Positions 1 through 6,560 of a DNA stretch of 8,560 nucleotides are shown in pieces. This DNA is from JBHICC01 sp046759385. Lineage in GTDB: Bacteria > Pseudomonadota > Gammaproteobacteria > Acidiferrobacterales > SPGG2. The notes beneath the pieces are model-generated. The model saw only the letters and a list, made by a program, of their open reading frames with translations. It was not told where the DNA came from and searched no databases. The DNA lies in contig JBHICC010000069.1 in the NCBI GenBank assembly GCA_046759385.1, forward strand, positions 1-8,560, read 5' to 3'. Positions within the stretch are counted from its first letter, which is position 1, and each line of letters opens with the position of its first letter. The position numbers were made by a program, and so were the translations under genes.

Positions 1-2
1 CA

Positions 3-44
3 AAGGCAATTCGTAGGGCAGTGAGCGACATCGAGCCCAAATAA
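3..44 (+). CDS. Possible C-terminal tail of a convergent plus-strand gene (partial)
   Basis: From the left edge, plus-strand frame 3 is open and ends at TAA (42-44), reading KAIRRAVSDIEPK. The other two plus frames hit stops at once (TAG at 14-16, TGA at 22-24). The stop lies right before the hairpin at 48-81, as expected for a gene converging on htrA. Only 13 residues are visible, so no family can be named, and a chance open frame is quite possible. A minus-strand ATG at 29-31 also exists, but it follows a terminator with no room for a promoter. Confidence 0.3.
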   Translation, partial: KAIRRAVSDIEPK

Positions 45-81
45 AAATGCCTGGGAAAGCGCCAACGCGTTCTCCCAGGCA
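39..81 (-). terminator. Intrinsic terminator of the clpB-htrA operon
   Basis: A 9-bp perfect inverted repeat, TGCCTGGGA (48-56) and TCCCAGGCA (73-81), encloses a 16-base loop that can itself pair partly (GCG with CGC). Read on the minus strand, the hairpin is followed directly by TTTTTATTT (47-39), the classic Rho-independent pattern. It begins 46 bases after the htrA stop. On the plus strand the hairpin is followed by AATAACAC with no T-tract, so it would be a weaker terminator for the possible convergent gene. Confidence 0.88.
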
Positions 82-99
82 ATAACACACCCCCCTCAC

Positions 100-113
100 C
101 GGCTACCGCCGGC
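100..113. repeat. Small GC-rich inverted repeat after htrA
   Basis: CCGGC and GCCGG flank a 4-base loop (TACC) just downstream of the htrA stop and upstream of the main terminator. It has no T-tract. In RNA it would form a short 5-bp hairpin that may protect the mRNA 3' end or slow polymerase; chance occurrence is possible at this GC content. Confidence 0.35.
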
Positions 114-126
114 AAGCATCAGATAA

Positions 127-1638
127 TCACGATTTTATAATCACAAAGAACTTTCCGTCGCGACGTCTGACCAGCAGCAGCGGGTCGTCGTCCTGACCCA
201 ACTTAGCAATAATACGCTTGTAGTCGTCCAAATCGCGGACGGGCTCACGATTGATTTCGGTGATCAAGTCGCCAGTGCGCAGCCCTGCCTGCGCGGCACT
301 GCTTTCCGGATCGACATCGGTAATCACGACACCTTTTGTATCGGGCGGCAACCCCAAACGACCCGCGATATCTGGCGTCAGGTTGCGTAGCTCCAGGCCC
401 GCAAGTGCAGTGTTGTCGCCCTCGGTTTGCGTTTCCTCGCTTTCTTCGCCAACACTTGCGAGATCCTTTGGTTGTTCGCCGATCAGTACGTTTATGGTCT
501 TGGATCTCTTATCGCGTATGACCCGTACCTTAACCCGTTTGCCGACCGGGGTCCGCGCCACGATATTGCGTAACGCCGTTTGGTCTTCAACTTCTTTACC
601 ATCAAAGCCGATGATCACATCGCCTGACTTTATGCCCGCCTTGGATGCAGGGCTGCCAGACAACACCTCGCTTACCAGCGCGCCCTTGGCATCAGATAGC
701 CCAAAGTTCTTCGCCAGGTCGGCGGTCACGCCCTGTATCGACACACCTAACCACCCGCGAATGACTTTACCCTTCTCGATCAGGCTGTCCATAACACTAC
801 GGACCATATTGCTAGGCACAGCAAAGCCGATCCCCATGTAACCGCCACTGCGACTGAAGATAGCGGTGTTAATGCCCACCAATTCGCCGCTCACATTGAC
901 CATGGCGCCACCGGAATTGCCCGGGTTGATCGCGGCATCGGTTTGAATAAAATCTTCGTAATCGGCGATACCGACATTGGCGCGGCCGACAGCACTAACG
1001 ATGCCCATGGTAACGGTTTGGTTCAATCCGAATGGATTGCCAATCGCGAGTACATACTCGCCCACTTCAAGTGCGTCCGAGTTTCCCCACGTAACAGTCG
1101 GGAGATCGTTGCCGTCAATTCTGATGACGGCGAGATCGGTTTTGGGATCGGTGCCGATGACCTTGCCATTGAACTCTCGCTTGTCCCTGAGCACCACCTT
1201 TATCTCGTCAGCATTGGCGATGACATGATTGTTGGTCACGATATAGCCTGATGGATCGACAATGACGCCGGAACCGAGGCTGCTCTGCCGGCGCTCGCGC
1301 GGCACACCAAATCGGCGGAAGAACTCATCGCCGAAAAACCGCCGAAAGAAAGGATCATCGAAGCGCGGCCCCAGCTCTTCCATCCCCGCAGACTTGAGCA
1401 CCCGCGTCGTCGAGATGTTCACCACCGCCGGTGTCACCGCCTTGACGACGTCAGCAAAATTTTGACTAGGCACGGTGAGCGCAACCAGGCGGCCAGCCGA
1501 CGCGGCAACCGCGGTGTTACCGTGCACCACCGGGATCCAGTCCATCCTGGCGCTCACGATGGTACCGATGACGATACCCGCGACTACTAACAAACCTGCC
1601 AGGGCTCCCAGTCTAAACGAGCGACGGTCTATAGCCAT
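127..1638 (-). CDS. htrA: Do/Deg (HtrA) family serine endoprotease, membrane-anchored, two PDZ domains
   Basis: This 503-residue protease belongs to the HtrA/Deg family (peptidase family S1C), which degrades and may chaperone misfolded envelope proteins. It starts RRSF followed by one hydrophobic segment (about residues 9-30), so it is probably held in the inner membrane by an uncleaved anchor or signal, with the rest in the periplasm. The trypsin-like domain (about 60-285) shows the full triad: His138 in TNNHV, Asp168 in TDLAV, Ser242 in GNSGG. An LA-type loop rich in Phe and Arg lies before it. PDZ1 spans about 293-387 and PDZ2 about 410-500, as in DegP/DegQ. I chose the ATG at 1638 because GGAG sits 8 bases upstream; a longer frame would need a TTG at 1671 lacking such a site. 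It follows clpB by 47 bases and ends before a strong terminator. Whether it is the DegP, DegQ or MucD orthologue cannot be settled here. Confidence 0.95.
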   Translation of the reverse strand: MAIDRRSFRLGALAGLLVVAGIVIGTIVSARMDWIPVVHGNTAVAASAGRLVALTVPSQNFADVVKAVTPAVVNISTTRVLKSAGMEELGPRFDDPFFRRFFGDEFFRRFGVPRERRQSSLGSGVIVDPSGYIVTNNHVIANADEIKVVLRDKREFNGKVIGTDPKTDLAVIRIDGNDLPTVTWGNSDALEVGEYVLAIGNPFGLNQTVTMGIVSAVGRANVGIADYEDFIQTDAAINPGNSGGAMVNVSGELVGINTAIFSRSGGYMGIGFAVPSNMVRSVMDSLIEKGKVIRGWLGVSIQGVTADLAKNFGLSDAKGALVSEVLSGSPASKAGIKSGDVIIGFDGKEVEDQTALRNIVARTPVGKRVKVRVIRDKRSKTINVLIGEQPKDLASVGEESEETQTEGDNTALAGLELRNLTPDIAGRLGLPPDTKGVVITDVDPESSAAQAGLRTGDLITEINREPVRDLDDYKRIIAKLGQDDDPLLLVRRRDGKFFVIIKS

Positions 1639-1646
1639 GCGAATGT

Positions 1647-1650
1647 CTCC
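1647..1650 (-). promoter_or_regulatory. Ribosome binding site fixing the htrA start
   Basis: GGAG on the minus strand lies 8 bases before the ATG at 1638. It supports this start over the in-frame TTG at 1671, which would add 11 residues (LGINLIVGDIR) ahead of the basic and hydrophobic anchor. Confidence 0.75.
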
Positions 1651-1685
1651 AACAATAAGATTAATGCCCAAGCATACGCGAACGT

Positions 1686-4289
1686 CTAGGCGACCCCAAC
1701 CGCCTCATCCCCGTGCTTCCGGGCAAACACTAACTCGCCACCTTTCTCATCGACGACGACGACGTCACCAGGGCCGAACTTGCCGGCGAGGATTGCCTGC
1801 GCCAACGGATTTTCCAGCGAGTTCTGAATAGCCCGCTTAAGGGGTCGCGCCCCGTATACGGGATCAAACCCCGCTTCGGCAAGCTTTTTCAGCGCCTTAT
1901 CCGTCAGTTCAAGACCCATGTCGCGGGCAGCCAGCCGGTCGCGCAAGTATTGCACTTGGATCGTGGCGATGCTGTGCAGCTGCTCGTGCGTGAGTGGGTG
2001 GAACACCACGATTTCATCAATACGATTGACAAATTCAGGCCGGAAATGGTTCCCCACAATGCCCATTACCGCGTCTTTCATCTGCCTGTAGTGCTCCTCG
2101 CCCGCCAGTTCCTGAATCACATGCGAACCCAGATTGGAGGTCATCACCACCACCGTGTTGCGAAAATCCACAGTGCGGCCGTGGCCATCGGTCAACCGGC
2201 CGTCGTCCAGTATCTGCAGCAACAGGTTGAACACATCCGGGTGGGCCTTCTCCACCTCATCGAGCAGGATCACTGAGTAGGGTTTGCGCCGCACTGTCTC
2301 GGTAAGGTGGCCACCCTCCTCATAGCCGACATAGCCCGGTGGTGCGCCGATCAGCCGCGCGACCGAATGTTTTTCCATGAACTCGGACATATCGAGGCGA
2401 ACCATGGCCTGATCGGTGTCGAACAGAAACGCCGCCAACGCTTTGGTTAACTCGGTCTTGCCCACGCCAGTCGGGCCGAGAAACAGAAATGAGCCGTAAG
2501 GACGGTTTGGATCGGACAGCCCCGCGCGTGAACGACGAATGGCGTTCGCCACCGCCCTCATCGCTTCGTCTTGTCCGACGACGCGGCGATGCAGCTGCTC
2601 TTCCATGCGCAAAAGCTTTTCGCGCTCGCTTTCCATCATCTTTGCGACCGGGATGCCGGTCCAGCGCGATACGATTTCGGCGATTTCCTCCTCGGTCACC
2701 GAACTGCGCAGCAGCCTCGTCTCGCTGCCTTCAGCCGTGCTGGCCGCCGTAAGCCGTTTTTCAAGCTCTGGAATACGCCCATATTGCAGCTCCGACATGC
2801 GGGCGAGGTCGCCGGCTCGGCGCGCTGTTTCCATCTCGCCGCGCGCGCGATCCAGCTCCTCCTTAATATGCTGCGCACCGTGCACAACGGCTTTCTCGGC
2901 CTTCCAGACCTCTTCTAGATCAGCGTACTCGCGCTCAAGTTTGCCAATCTCGGCCTCAAGCGCCTGCAACCGCTTCTTCGATGCTTTGTCGGATTCCTTC
3001 TTGAGCGCCTCCCGTTCGATCTTCAGCTGAATCAAACGCCGATCGAGACGGTCCATCTCTTCGGGCTTGGAGTCGATTTCCATGCGGATACGCGATGCCG
3101 CCTCATCAACCAGATCAATGGCCTTATCCGGAAGATTGCGGTCGGTGATGTAGCGGTGAGACAAGGTCGTCGCAGCGACGATAGCCGGATCGGTGATCTC
3201 GACACCGTGGTGCACCTCGTATTTCTCCTTTAGGCCACGCAGGATTGCAATCGTGTCTTCAACCGTCGGTTCATCCACCAGTACCTTCTGGAAGCGGCGC
3301 TCAAGCGCTGCATCCTTTTCAAGGTACTTGCGGTATTCGTCTAGTGTGGTGGCGCCGATACAGTGCAACTCACCGCGGGCCAAGGCCGGTTTCAACATAT
3401 TGCCGGCGTCGATCGCGCCTTCCGCCTTGCCAGCACCTACCATGGCGTGAAGCTCGTCGATGAAGAGAATAATTCGCCCTTCCTGCGTAGCGAGGTCTTT
3501 CAGCACAGCCTTCAGGCGCTCTTCGAACTCGCCGCGGTACTTGGCGCCGGCGATCAATGCAGCCAGATCCAAAACCAACAGCCGTTTATCTTTCATACTT
3601 TCTGGCACTTCGCCATTCACGATGCGGCTTGCGAGCCCCTCGACGATAGCCGTCTTGCCGACGCCCGGCTCACCGATAAGCACAGGGTTGTTCTTTGTAC
3701 GCCGCTGCAAGACCTGGGTTACACGACGGATTTCGTCATCGCGGCCGATGACCGGATCGAGCCTGCCCTGCTCCGCGCGCTCCGTGAGGTCAATCGTGTA
3801 TTTTTCCAACGCCTGGCGCTGCTCTTCGGCATTGGCGTCTTCCACGTTTTGCCCGCCGCGGATCTCGTCGATCGCTCGTTCCAGACCGTTTCTGGATAGC
3901 CCGCTCTGTTTGAGTACACGACCCAACTCACCCTTATCTTCGAGCGCAGCCAAGGGAAACAACTCCGTTGAGATAAATTGATCGCCACGCTTCTGTGCGT
4001 ATTTGTCGGCTAGGTTCAGCAGGCGGCCAAGGCCATTAGAGATGAGCACCTCGCCCGCCGTGCCCTCGACAACCGGCAGGCCATCAAGCACCTGACTCAG
4101 CTTGGAGCGCAACGCATTAACATTGACGTTGCAGTTGGCCAGCAGCTGCCGCGTGGTACCGCCCTCCTGATCTAGAAGTGCGGTCATCACGTGCACCGGC
4201 TCGATGAACTGATGATCACGCCCCACCGCCAGGCTCTGCGCGTCAGCCAGCGCCTGCTGGAATTTAGCGGTCATTTTGTCCATTCGCAT
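1686..4289 (-). CDS. clpB: ClpB, ATP-dependent protein disaggregase (Hsp104 family)
   Basis: This 867-residue AAA+ chaperone solubilises aggregated proteins with DnaK/DnaJ/GrpE by threading them through a hexameric cytoplasmic ring. The order is: N-terminal Clp domain (about 1-145); first AAA+ domain with Walker A GEPGVGKT (K212), Walker B FIDE (E279), pore Tyr251 and arginine fingers R331/R332; a long coiled-coil middle domain (about 405-525) that contacts DnaK, including Tyr503; second AAA+ domain with GPTGVGKT (K611), LLDE (E678), pore Tyr653, R756 and sensor-2 GAR (R815). All of these match E. coli ClpB numbering, and the length is normal. The start MRMDKMT aligns with E. coli MRLDRLT, and AGGGA lies 8 bases upstream, so the first ATG is preferred to those at codons 3 and 6. 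A near-consensus sigma-32 promoter precedes it. Codon 149 is GTG, where E. coli begins its short ClpB form. Confidence 0.98.
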   Translation of the reverse strand: MRMDKMTAKFQQALADAQSLAVGRDHQFIEPVHVMTALLDQEGGTTRQLLANCNVNVNALRSKLSQVLDGLPVVEGTAGEVLISNGLGRLLNLADKYAQKRGDQFISTELFPLAALEDKGELGRVLKQSGLSRNGLERAIDEIRGGQNVEDANAEEQRQALEKYTIDLTERAEQGRLDPVIGRDDEIRRVTQVLQRRTKNNPVLIGEPGVGKTAIVEGLASRIVNGEVPESMKDKRLLVLDLAALIAGAKYRGEFEERLKAVLKDLATQEGRIILFIDELHAMVGAGKAEGAIDAGNMLKPALARGELHCIGATTLDEYRKYLEKDAALERRFQKVLVDEPTVEDTIAILRGLKEKYEVHHGVEITDPAIVAATTLSHRYITDRNLPDKAIDLVDEAASRIRMEIDSKPEEMDRLDRRLIQLKIEREALKKESDKASKKRLQALEAEIGKLEREYADLEEVWKAEKAVVHGAQHIKEELDRARGEMETARRAGDLARMSELQYGRIPELEKRLTAASTAEGSETRLLRSSVTEEEIAEIVSRWTGIPVAKMMESEREKLLRMEEQLHRRVVGQDEAMRAVANAIRRSRAGLSDPNRPYGSFLFLGPTGVGKTELTKALAAFLFDTDQAMVRLDMSEFMEKHSVARLIGAPPGYVGYEEGGHLTETVRRKPYSVILLDEVEKAHPDVFNLLLQILDDGRLTDGHGRTVDFRNTVVVMTSNLGSHVIQELAGEEHYRQMKDAVMGIVGNHFRPEFVNRIDEIVVFHPLTHEQLHSIATIQVQYLRDRLAARDMGLELTDKALKKLAEAGFDPVYGARPLKRAIQNSLENPLAQAILAGKFGPGDVVVVDEKGGELVFARKHGDEAVGVA

Positions 4290-4324
4290 AGGTGGGATCC
4301 CTGAATGCTCAAACTTTAATACCT

Positions 4325-4353
4325 AGTTGGGGCACACACACCGCTATTTCAAG
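4325..4353 (-). promoter_or_regulatory. Sigma-32 (heat-shock) promoter of clpB
   Basis: On the minus strand, CTTGAAA (4353-4347) is a perfect sigma-32 -35 element. A 14-base spacer leads to CCCCAACT (4332-4325), close to the consensus -10 CCCCATNT. Transcription should start near 4318, giving an untranslated leader of about 29 bases with AGGGA placed 8 bases before the clpB ATG. The sites and spacing are read directly; the assignment rests on the well-known RpoH consensus and on clpB being a standard member of the regulon. Confidence 0.88.
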
Positions 4354-4404
4354 TCTGTCCCTGACCTCCAGTCTCAGCGGCGCCGATGATACCAAAGTCG
4401 GATG

Positions 4405-5730
4405 TTAGGCGGATGCCAACGCCGCTGCGCGGCCACGCGCCTCGTTAACCGTTGTTAACAACAGCAGGCCCACGACAAAAAACGCGGTCGTCGACAGCAC
4501 CGCCAGGCGGTGGTTGCCACCTGAAATATAGGTGATCGTGCCGTAGCTCAGTGGACCGATGATCGCCGCAAGCTTGCCCGCCAACCCCCAAAGCCCGAAG
4601 AATTCGGCCGAGCGCGTGGGCGGTGCGAACTGGCCGACTAGGGCACGGCCGGCCGACTGACTGGATCCCATTGCGAGCCCTACCAGATTGCCGACCAGCC
4701 AGAAGACGGGCCGGCTTTCGGTGAAAAACGCCAACACCAACGCAAGAATCCAGATAGCGAGCGTCAGCGCTAGTGTCGGCAACGAGCCGAGGCGATCCTG
4801 AACATGTCCAAACGCGAACGCGCCGATAGCAGCCGTGACATTGATCACTAGAACGAGCTTAAGGATCTCATCGATGTCGAAACCCATCACCTCGCGCGCG
4901 TAGACCGCCGCCAGTACAATAACCGTGAAGATTCCGCAGTAATACACCGTGAGACTGAGTAGAAAACGAAACAGGTCACGAAAATGTCGCACGTGTCTCA
5001 ACGTGTCCAGCAAGCGCTCGAAACCGGTTGCGATATAGCCTCGCCCTGGCGGCAGCGCGGAAGCGACCGCCCGTTCAGGAAGCCATAGAAACGTAGGTGT
5101 CGCCGCGGCCGCAAACATTCCAGCAGTAATCAGCATCGTCACAGGGACATACTGTGCGGCCGTTTGGCCGCGGGCCTGGGCCCAACTCACATAGGCGAGA
5201 CACATTCCCAGAATGAGCAGGCCGCCGAAGTAGCCAATCGCCCAACCGTAACCGGATATCCGGCCCATGTCTTCTTGTGGTGCGATTTCAGGTAGAAAGG
5301 CCGCAATCAGGTTCTCACCCGTGTGGAACATGAAGCTCGCGACAACCACCAGGACTATCGCCAGCCATGCATCACCCGGACCTACCGTGGCCAATAACGC
5401 GGTAAAGAGGACGCAGCCAGCGGTGGTTACCGCAAGAAAGCGCTTCTTGTCAGCGCGATGATCAGCAATAGCGCCCAGCACCGGTGCGCTTATCAAGACA
5501 AGCGCGTTTGCGATCGCGATAGCAACCGTCCAAAGCAACGTGCCGGTGGCGCTTGAGTCGTTGCTCGCTGCGACGACGCTCACGAAATAGGCGTTAAAGA
5601 TCGCGGTCAACACCACGGTCGTATAGCCGGAGTTGGCGAAGTCATACATCGCCCAGGCAAAGATCTCACGCCGCGGTGCCACGCTCACGACCTTACGTGG
5701 CGCCAGTGGTTCAACAGCGTCATTGCTCAC
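4405..5730 (-). CDS. UMF1-type major facilitator superfamily transporter
   Basis: This 441-residue inner-membrane protein has about twelve hydrophobic segments (near 31-53, 64-90, 98-115, 120-138, 158-180, 195-216, 256-278, 287-309, 319-336, 342-360, 378-397, 408-427). A loop follows segment six, as in the MFS fold. The early motif AMYDFANSGY (27-36) is the hallmark of the UMF1 group, related to fungal Atg22. An MFS motif-A-like loop, GAIADHRADKKR, lies between segments two and three. The substrate of bacterial UMF1 proteins is not established, so efflux or uptake cannot be stated. The start is a GTG; an in-frame TAA lies 12 bases upstream, so it cannot be longer. No clear ribosome site precedes it. 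An alternative GTG at codon 17 has AAGG 8 bases upstream. It follows the ArsR regulator by 63 bases, suggesting one operon or regulation by that protein. Confidence 0.88.
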   Translation of the reverse strand: MSNDAVEPLAPRKVVSVAPRREIFAWAMYDFANSGYTTVVLTAIFNAYFVSVVAASNDSSATGTLLWTVAIAIANALVLISAPVLGAIADHRADKKRFLAVTTAGCVLFTALLATVGPGDAWLAIVLVVVASFMFHTGENLIAAFLPEIAPQEDMGRISGYGWAIGYFGGLLILGMCLAYVSWAQARGQTAAQYVPVTMLITAGMFAAAATPTFLWLPERAVASALPPGRGYIATGFERLLDTLRHVRHFRDLFRFLLSLTVYYCGIFTVIVLAAVYAREVMGFDIDEILKLVLVINVTAAIGAFAFGHVQDRLGSLPTLALTLAIWILALVLAFFTESRPVFWLVGNLVGLAMGSSQSAGRALVGQFAPPTRSAEFFGLWGLAGKLAAIIGPLSYGTITYISGGNHRLAVLSTTAFFVVGLLLLTTVNEARGRAAALASA

Positions 5731-5736
5731 GTGTTT

Positions 5737-5742
5737 ATATTA
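5737..5742 (-). promoter_or_regulatory. Possible -10 box for a leaderless MFS transcript
   Basis: TAATAT on the minus strand is followed by exactly six bases and then the GTG start at 5730. Transcription from this box would begin about at the start codon and give a leaderless mRNA, which would fit the lack of a ribosome site. The -35 position (CAAGGT) is poor, so the call is tentative. Confidence 0.25.
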
Positions 5743-5793
5743 GTGGGTGTGCGGTGGAAACCTTGGACCAAAGTCTATATACCGGTGTACGGC

Positions 5794-6159
5794 TTACTTG
5801 CTTGCGCTGCGTCGGTCAAGGCTAAACGGATCGATGGCTTCTTCGCCGTTAACCTTGCTCGCCACGAAGCGGTGAACAAGCCTCAGGACCTGCGCACAAT
5901 AAGGATAATTCACCCGGTAATAGACTTCCTTGCCACGTTTCTCGCTTAAGAGCAGGTCGGCGTTACGTAGGACTTTCAGATGGTGGGAAATGGCGGGGCG
6001 ACTAAGTTCGAACAGGCGGGCAATCTCATTTACACAGATCTCTTCGTTCTGCTCGAACACCAACAGAATCTTCTGTCGTGTCGGATCCCCGAGCGCAGAA
6101 AAAAAACGGGCAAACTGTGCCCAACTGTCGGGAAGGCTTTGCGCGTACTCGGACTTCAT
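5794..6159 (-). CDS. ArsR/SmtB-family winged-helix transcriptional repressor
   Basis: This 121-residue protein has the compact ArsR fold: ALGDPTRQKIL (22-32) in the first helices, a helix-turn-helix with recognition helix SRPAISHHLKVLRNADLL (53-70), and a beta wing SEKRGKEVYYRVN (72-84). Such proteins are dimeric repressors released by metals, thiol chemistry or other ligands. The usual arsenic motif ELCVCDLC is here EICVNEIA (40-47): Cys42 remains but the second and third cysteines are Asn44 and Ala47, so a classic arsenite site is absent. A second cysteine, Cys88, lies in the last helix. The ATG at 6159 has AGGG only three bases upstream, a close spacing. It is the first gene of a likely unit with the UMF1 transporter. 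A good sigma-70 promoter overlapped by a palindrome lies upstream, suggesting self-repression. Its ligand is unknown. Confidence 0.92.
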   Translation of the reverse strand: MKSEYAQSLPDSWAQFARFFSALGDPTRQKILLVFEQNEEICVNEIARLFELSRPAISHHLKVLRNADLLLSEKRGKEVYYRVNYPYCAQVLRLVHRFVASKVNGEEAIDPFSLDRRSASK

Positions 6160-6214
6160 CGACCCTGCAGAAACTTACCGCTGCTATACAGGCGCGCCGC
6201 AACGCAGATATGGG

Positions 6215-6242
6215 AGCATAATGAACTGGCGTGACATGTCAA
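6215..6242 (-). promoter_or_regulatory. Sigma-70 promoter of the arsR-MFS unit
   Basis: On the minus strand, a perfect -35 TTGACA (6242-6237) and a 16-base spacer lead to TATGCT (6220-6215), which matches the -10 consensus at four of six positions. Transcription should start near 6208, leaving a leader of about 48 bases before the arsR ATG at 6159. Confidence 0.7.
6232..6241. promoter_or_regulatory. Candidate operator palindrome over the arsR -35 box
   Basis: TGACATGTCA is a perfect 10-bp palindrome covering five of the six -35 bases of the arsR promoter. A dimeric repressor bound here would block RNA polymerase, as in autoregulated ArsR systems. The palindrome does not extend outward, and it is shorter than many known ArsR operators, so the link to this regulator is an inference. 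Confidence 0.4.
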
Positions 6243-6305
6243 TAAATACAAACCCGTTTTTAAGTGAATCTCGCATGACGCTGAGAATGCGCGTTCCTCC
6301 GGTTG

Positions 6306-6326
6306 ATTTGCTGCGGCGCAGCAAAT
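6306..6326. repeat. Perfect inverted repeat, 9-bp arms with 3-base centre
   Basis: ATTTGCTGC and GCAGCAAAT flank GGC. In RNA the stem could extend by G-U pairs on the plus strand. No T-tract follows on either strand, so it is not an ordinary intrinsic terminator. It could be an operator for a dimeric regulator or an RNA hairpin. Confidence 0.75.
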
Positions 6327-6388
6327 TGCAAGCTACCCAAGATTGCGGAAACCAGCGGCGAGCTGACGGGTTCAGAATCGACGCGCTT

Positions 6389-6420
6389 TCAGCGGATGCT
6401 TAAGCTCCTTAAGCCGCTGA
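6389..6420. repeat. Inverted repeat, 13 paired bases with a 3-base bulge
   Basis: The outer arms are TCAGCGG (6389-6395) and CCGCTGA (6414-6420). The inner arms are two copies of the self-complementary CTTAAG (6399-6404 and 6408-6413) around a CTC loop. ATG (6396-6398) is bulged on the left side. No T-tract follows on either strand. Together with the hairpin about 60 bases upstream it makes this gap unusually structured. Confidence 0.75.
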
Positions 6421-6526
6421 GTTGGCAGGTTTCACGAATCCTCAAACGAAGACCGCGTATTGCACGGAAAGTTCAGATCACATCGCCCCGTCCGCTCAAC
6501 CATGTCGCGTTCATCCTGTCGAAGTC

Positions 6527-6535
6527 TGATACAGT
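6527..6535 (+). promoter_or_regulatory. Weak extended -10 promoter candidate for the aspartic protease-nadC pair
   Basis: TGATACAGT fits an extended -10 (TG, one base, then TACAGT with four of six consensus bases). No good -35 is seen. It would start transcription near 6541-6543, about 20 bases before the ATG at 6561. Other start sites further up the gap are possible. Confidence 0.28.
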
Positions 6536-6548
6536 AGTCTTGACTAGC

Positions 6549-6553
6549 GAAGG
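6549..6553 (+). promoter_or_regulatory. Ribosome binding site of the aspartic protease gene
   Basis: GAAGG lies 7 bases before the ATG at 6561. An in-frame TAG directly precedes that ATG, so this start is the earliest possible for the gene. Confidence 0.7.
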
Positions 6554-6560
6554 CGAGTAG

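Larger units (their letters stand above)
6243..6560. other. Intergenic region with two inverted repeats, no convincing gene
   Basis: This 318-base stretch lies between the divergent arsR promoter and the aspartic protease start. It holds two strong inverted repeats (6306-6326 and 6389-6420), a weak extended -10 box near 6530 and the ribosome site of the next gene. A plus-strand frame opening with TTG at 6303 and ending at TAG (6558-6560) would give 85 residues (54 from the ATG at 6396). It is basic, has no recognisable motif and lacks a good ribosome site, so I do not call it a gene. Confidence 0.6.

Noticed and set aside
251..841. 196-residue plus-strand frame opposite htrA
   Set aside because: It is antisense to the PDZ and protease coding region, rich in Ser, Thr, Pro and Arg, with no recognisable domain.
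1639..1671. Longer htrA start at TTG 1671
   Set aside because: It has no ribosome site and would place 11 uncharacteristic residues before the basic anchor. The ATG at 1638 has GGAG at 8 bases.
2539..3030. Long plus-strand frames opposite clpB (also 3363-3899 and 3460-3981)
   Set aside because: They lie wholly antisense to a complete, highly conserved clpB, show low-complexity Ser/Arg-rich sequence, and have no motif.
4354..4404. Terminator between the MFS gene and clpB
   Set aside because: Only weak, short pairing and no T-tract were found, so read-through into clpB is possible.
5794..6159. Arsenic resistance operon
   Set aside because: No arsB, arsC or acr3 is nearby, and the ArsR homologue lacks two of the three metal-binding cysteines.
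6306..6326. Intrinsic terminator for either neighbouring unit
   Set aside because: The hairpin has no following T-tract on either strand, and it lies upstream of genes on both sides rather than after them.
5930..6403. Plus-strand frame of 157 residues across the arsR start and promoter
   Set aside because: It is antisense to the DNA-binding part of arsR and runs through the promoter and the second hairpin; no motif or ribosome site supports it.
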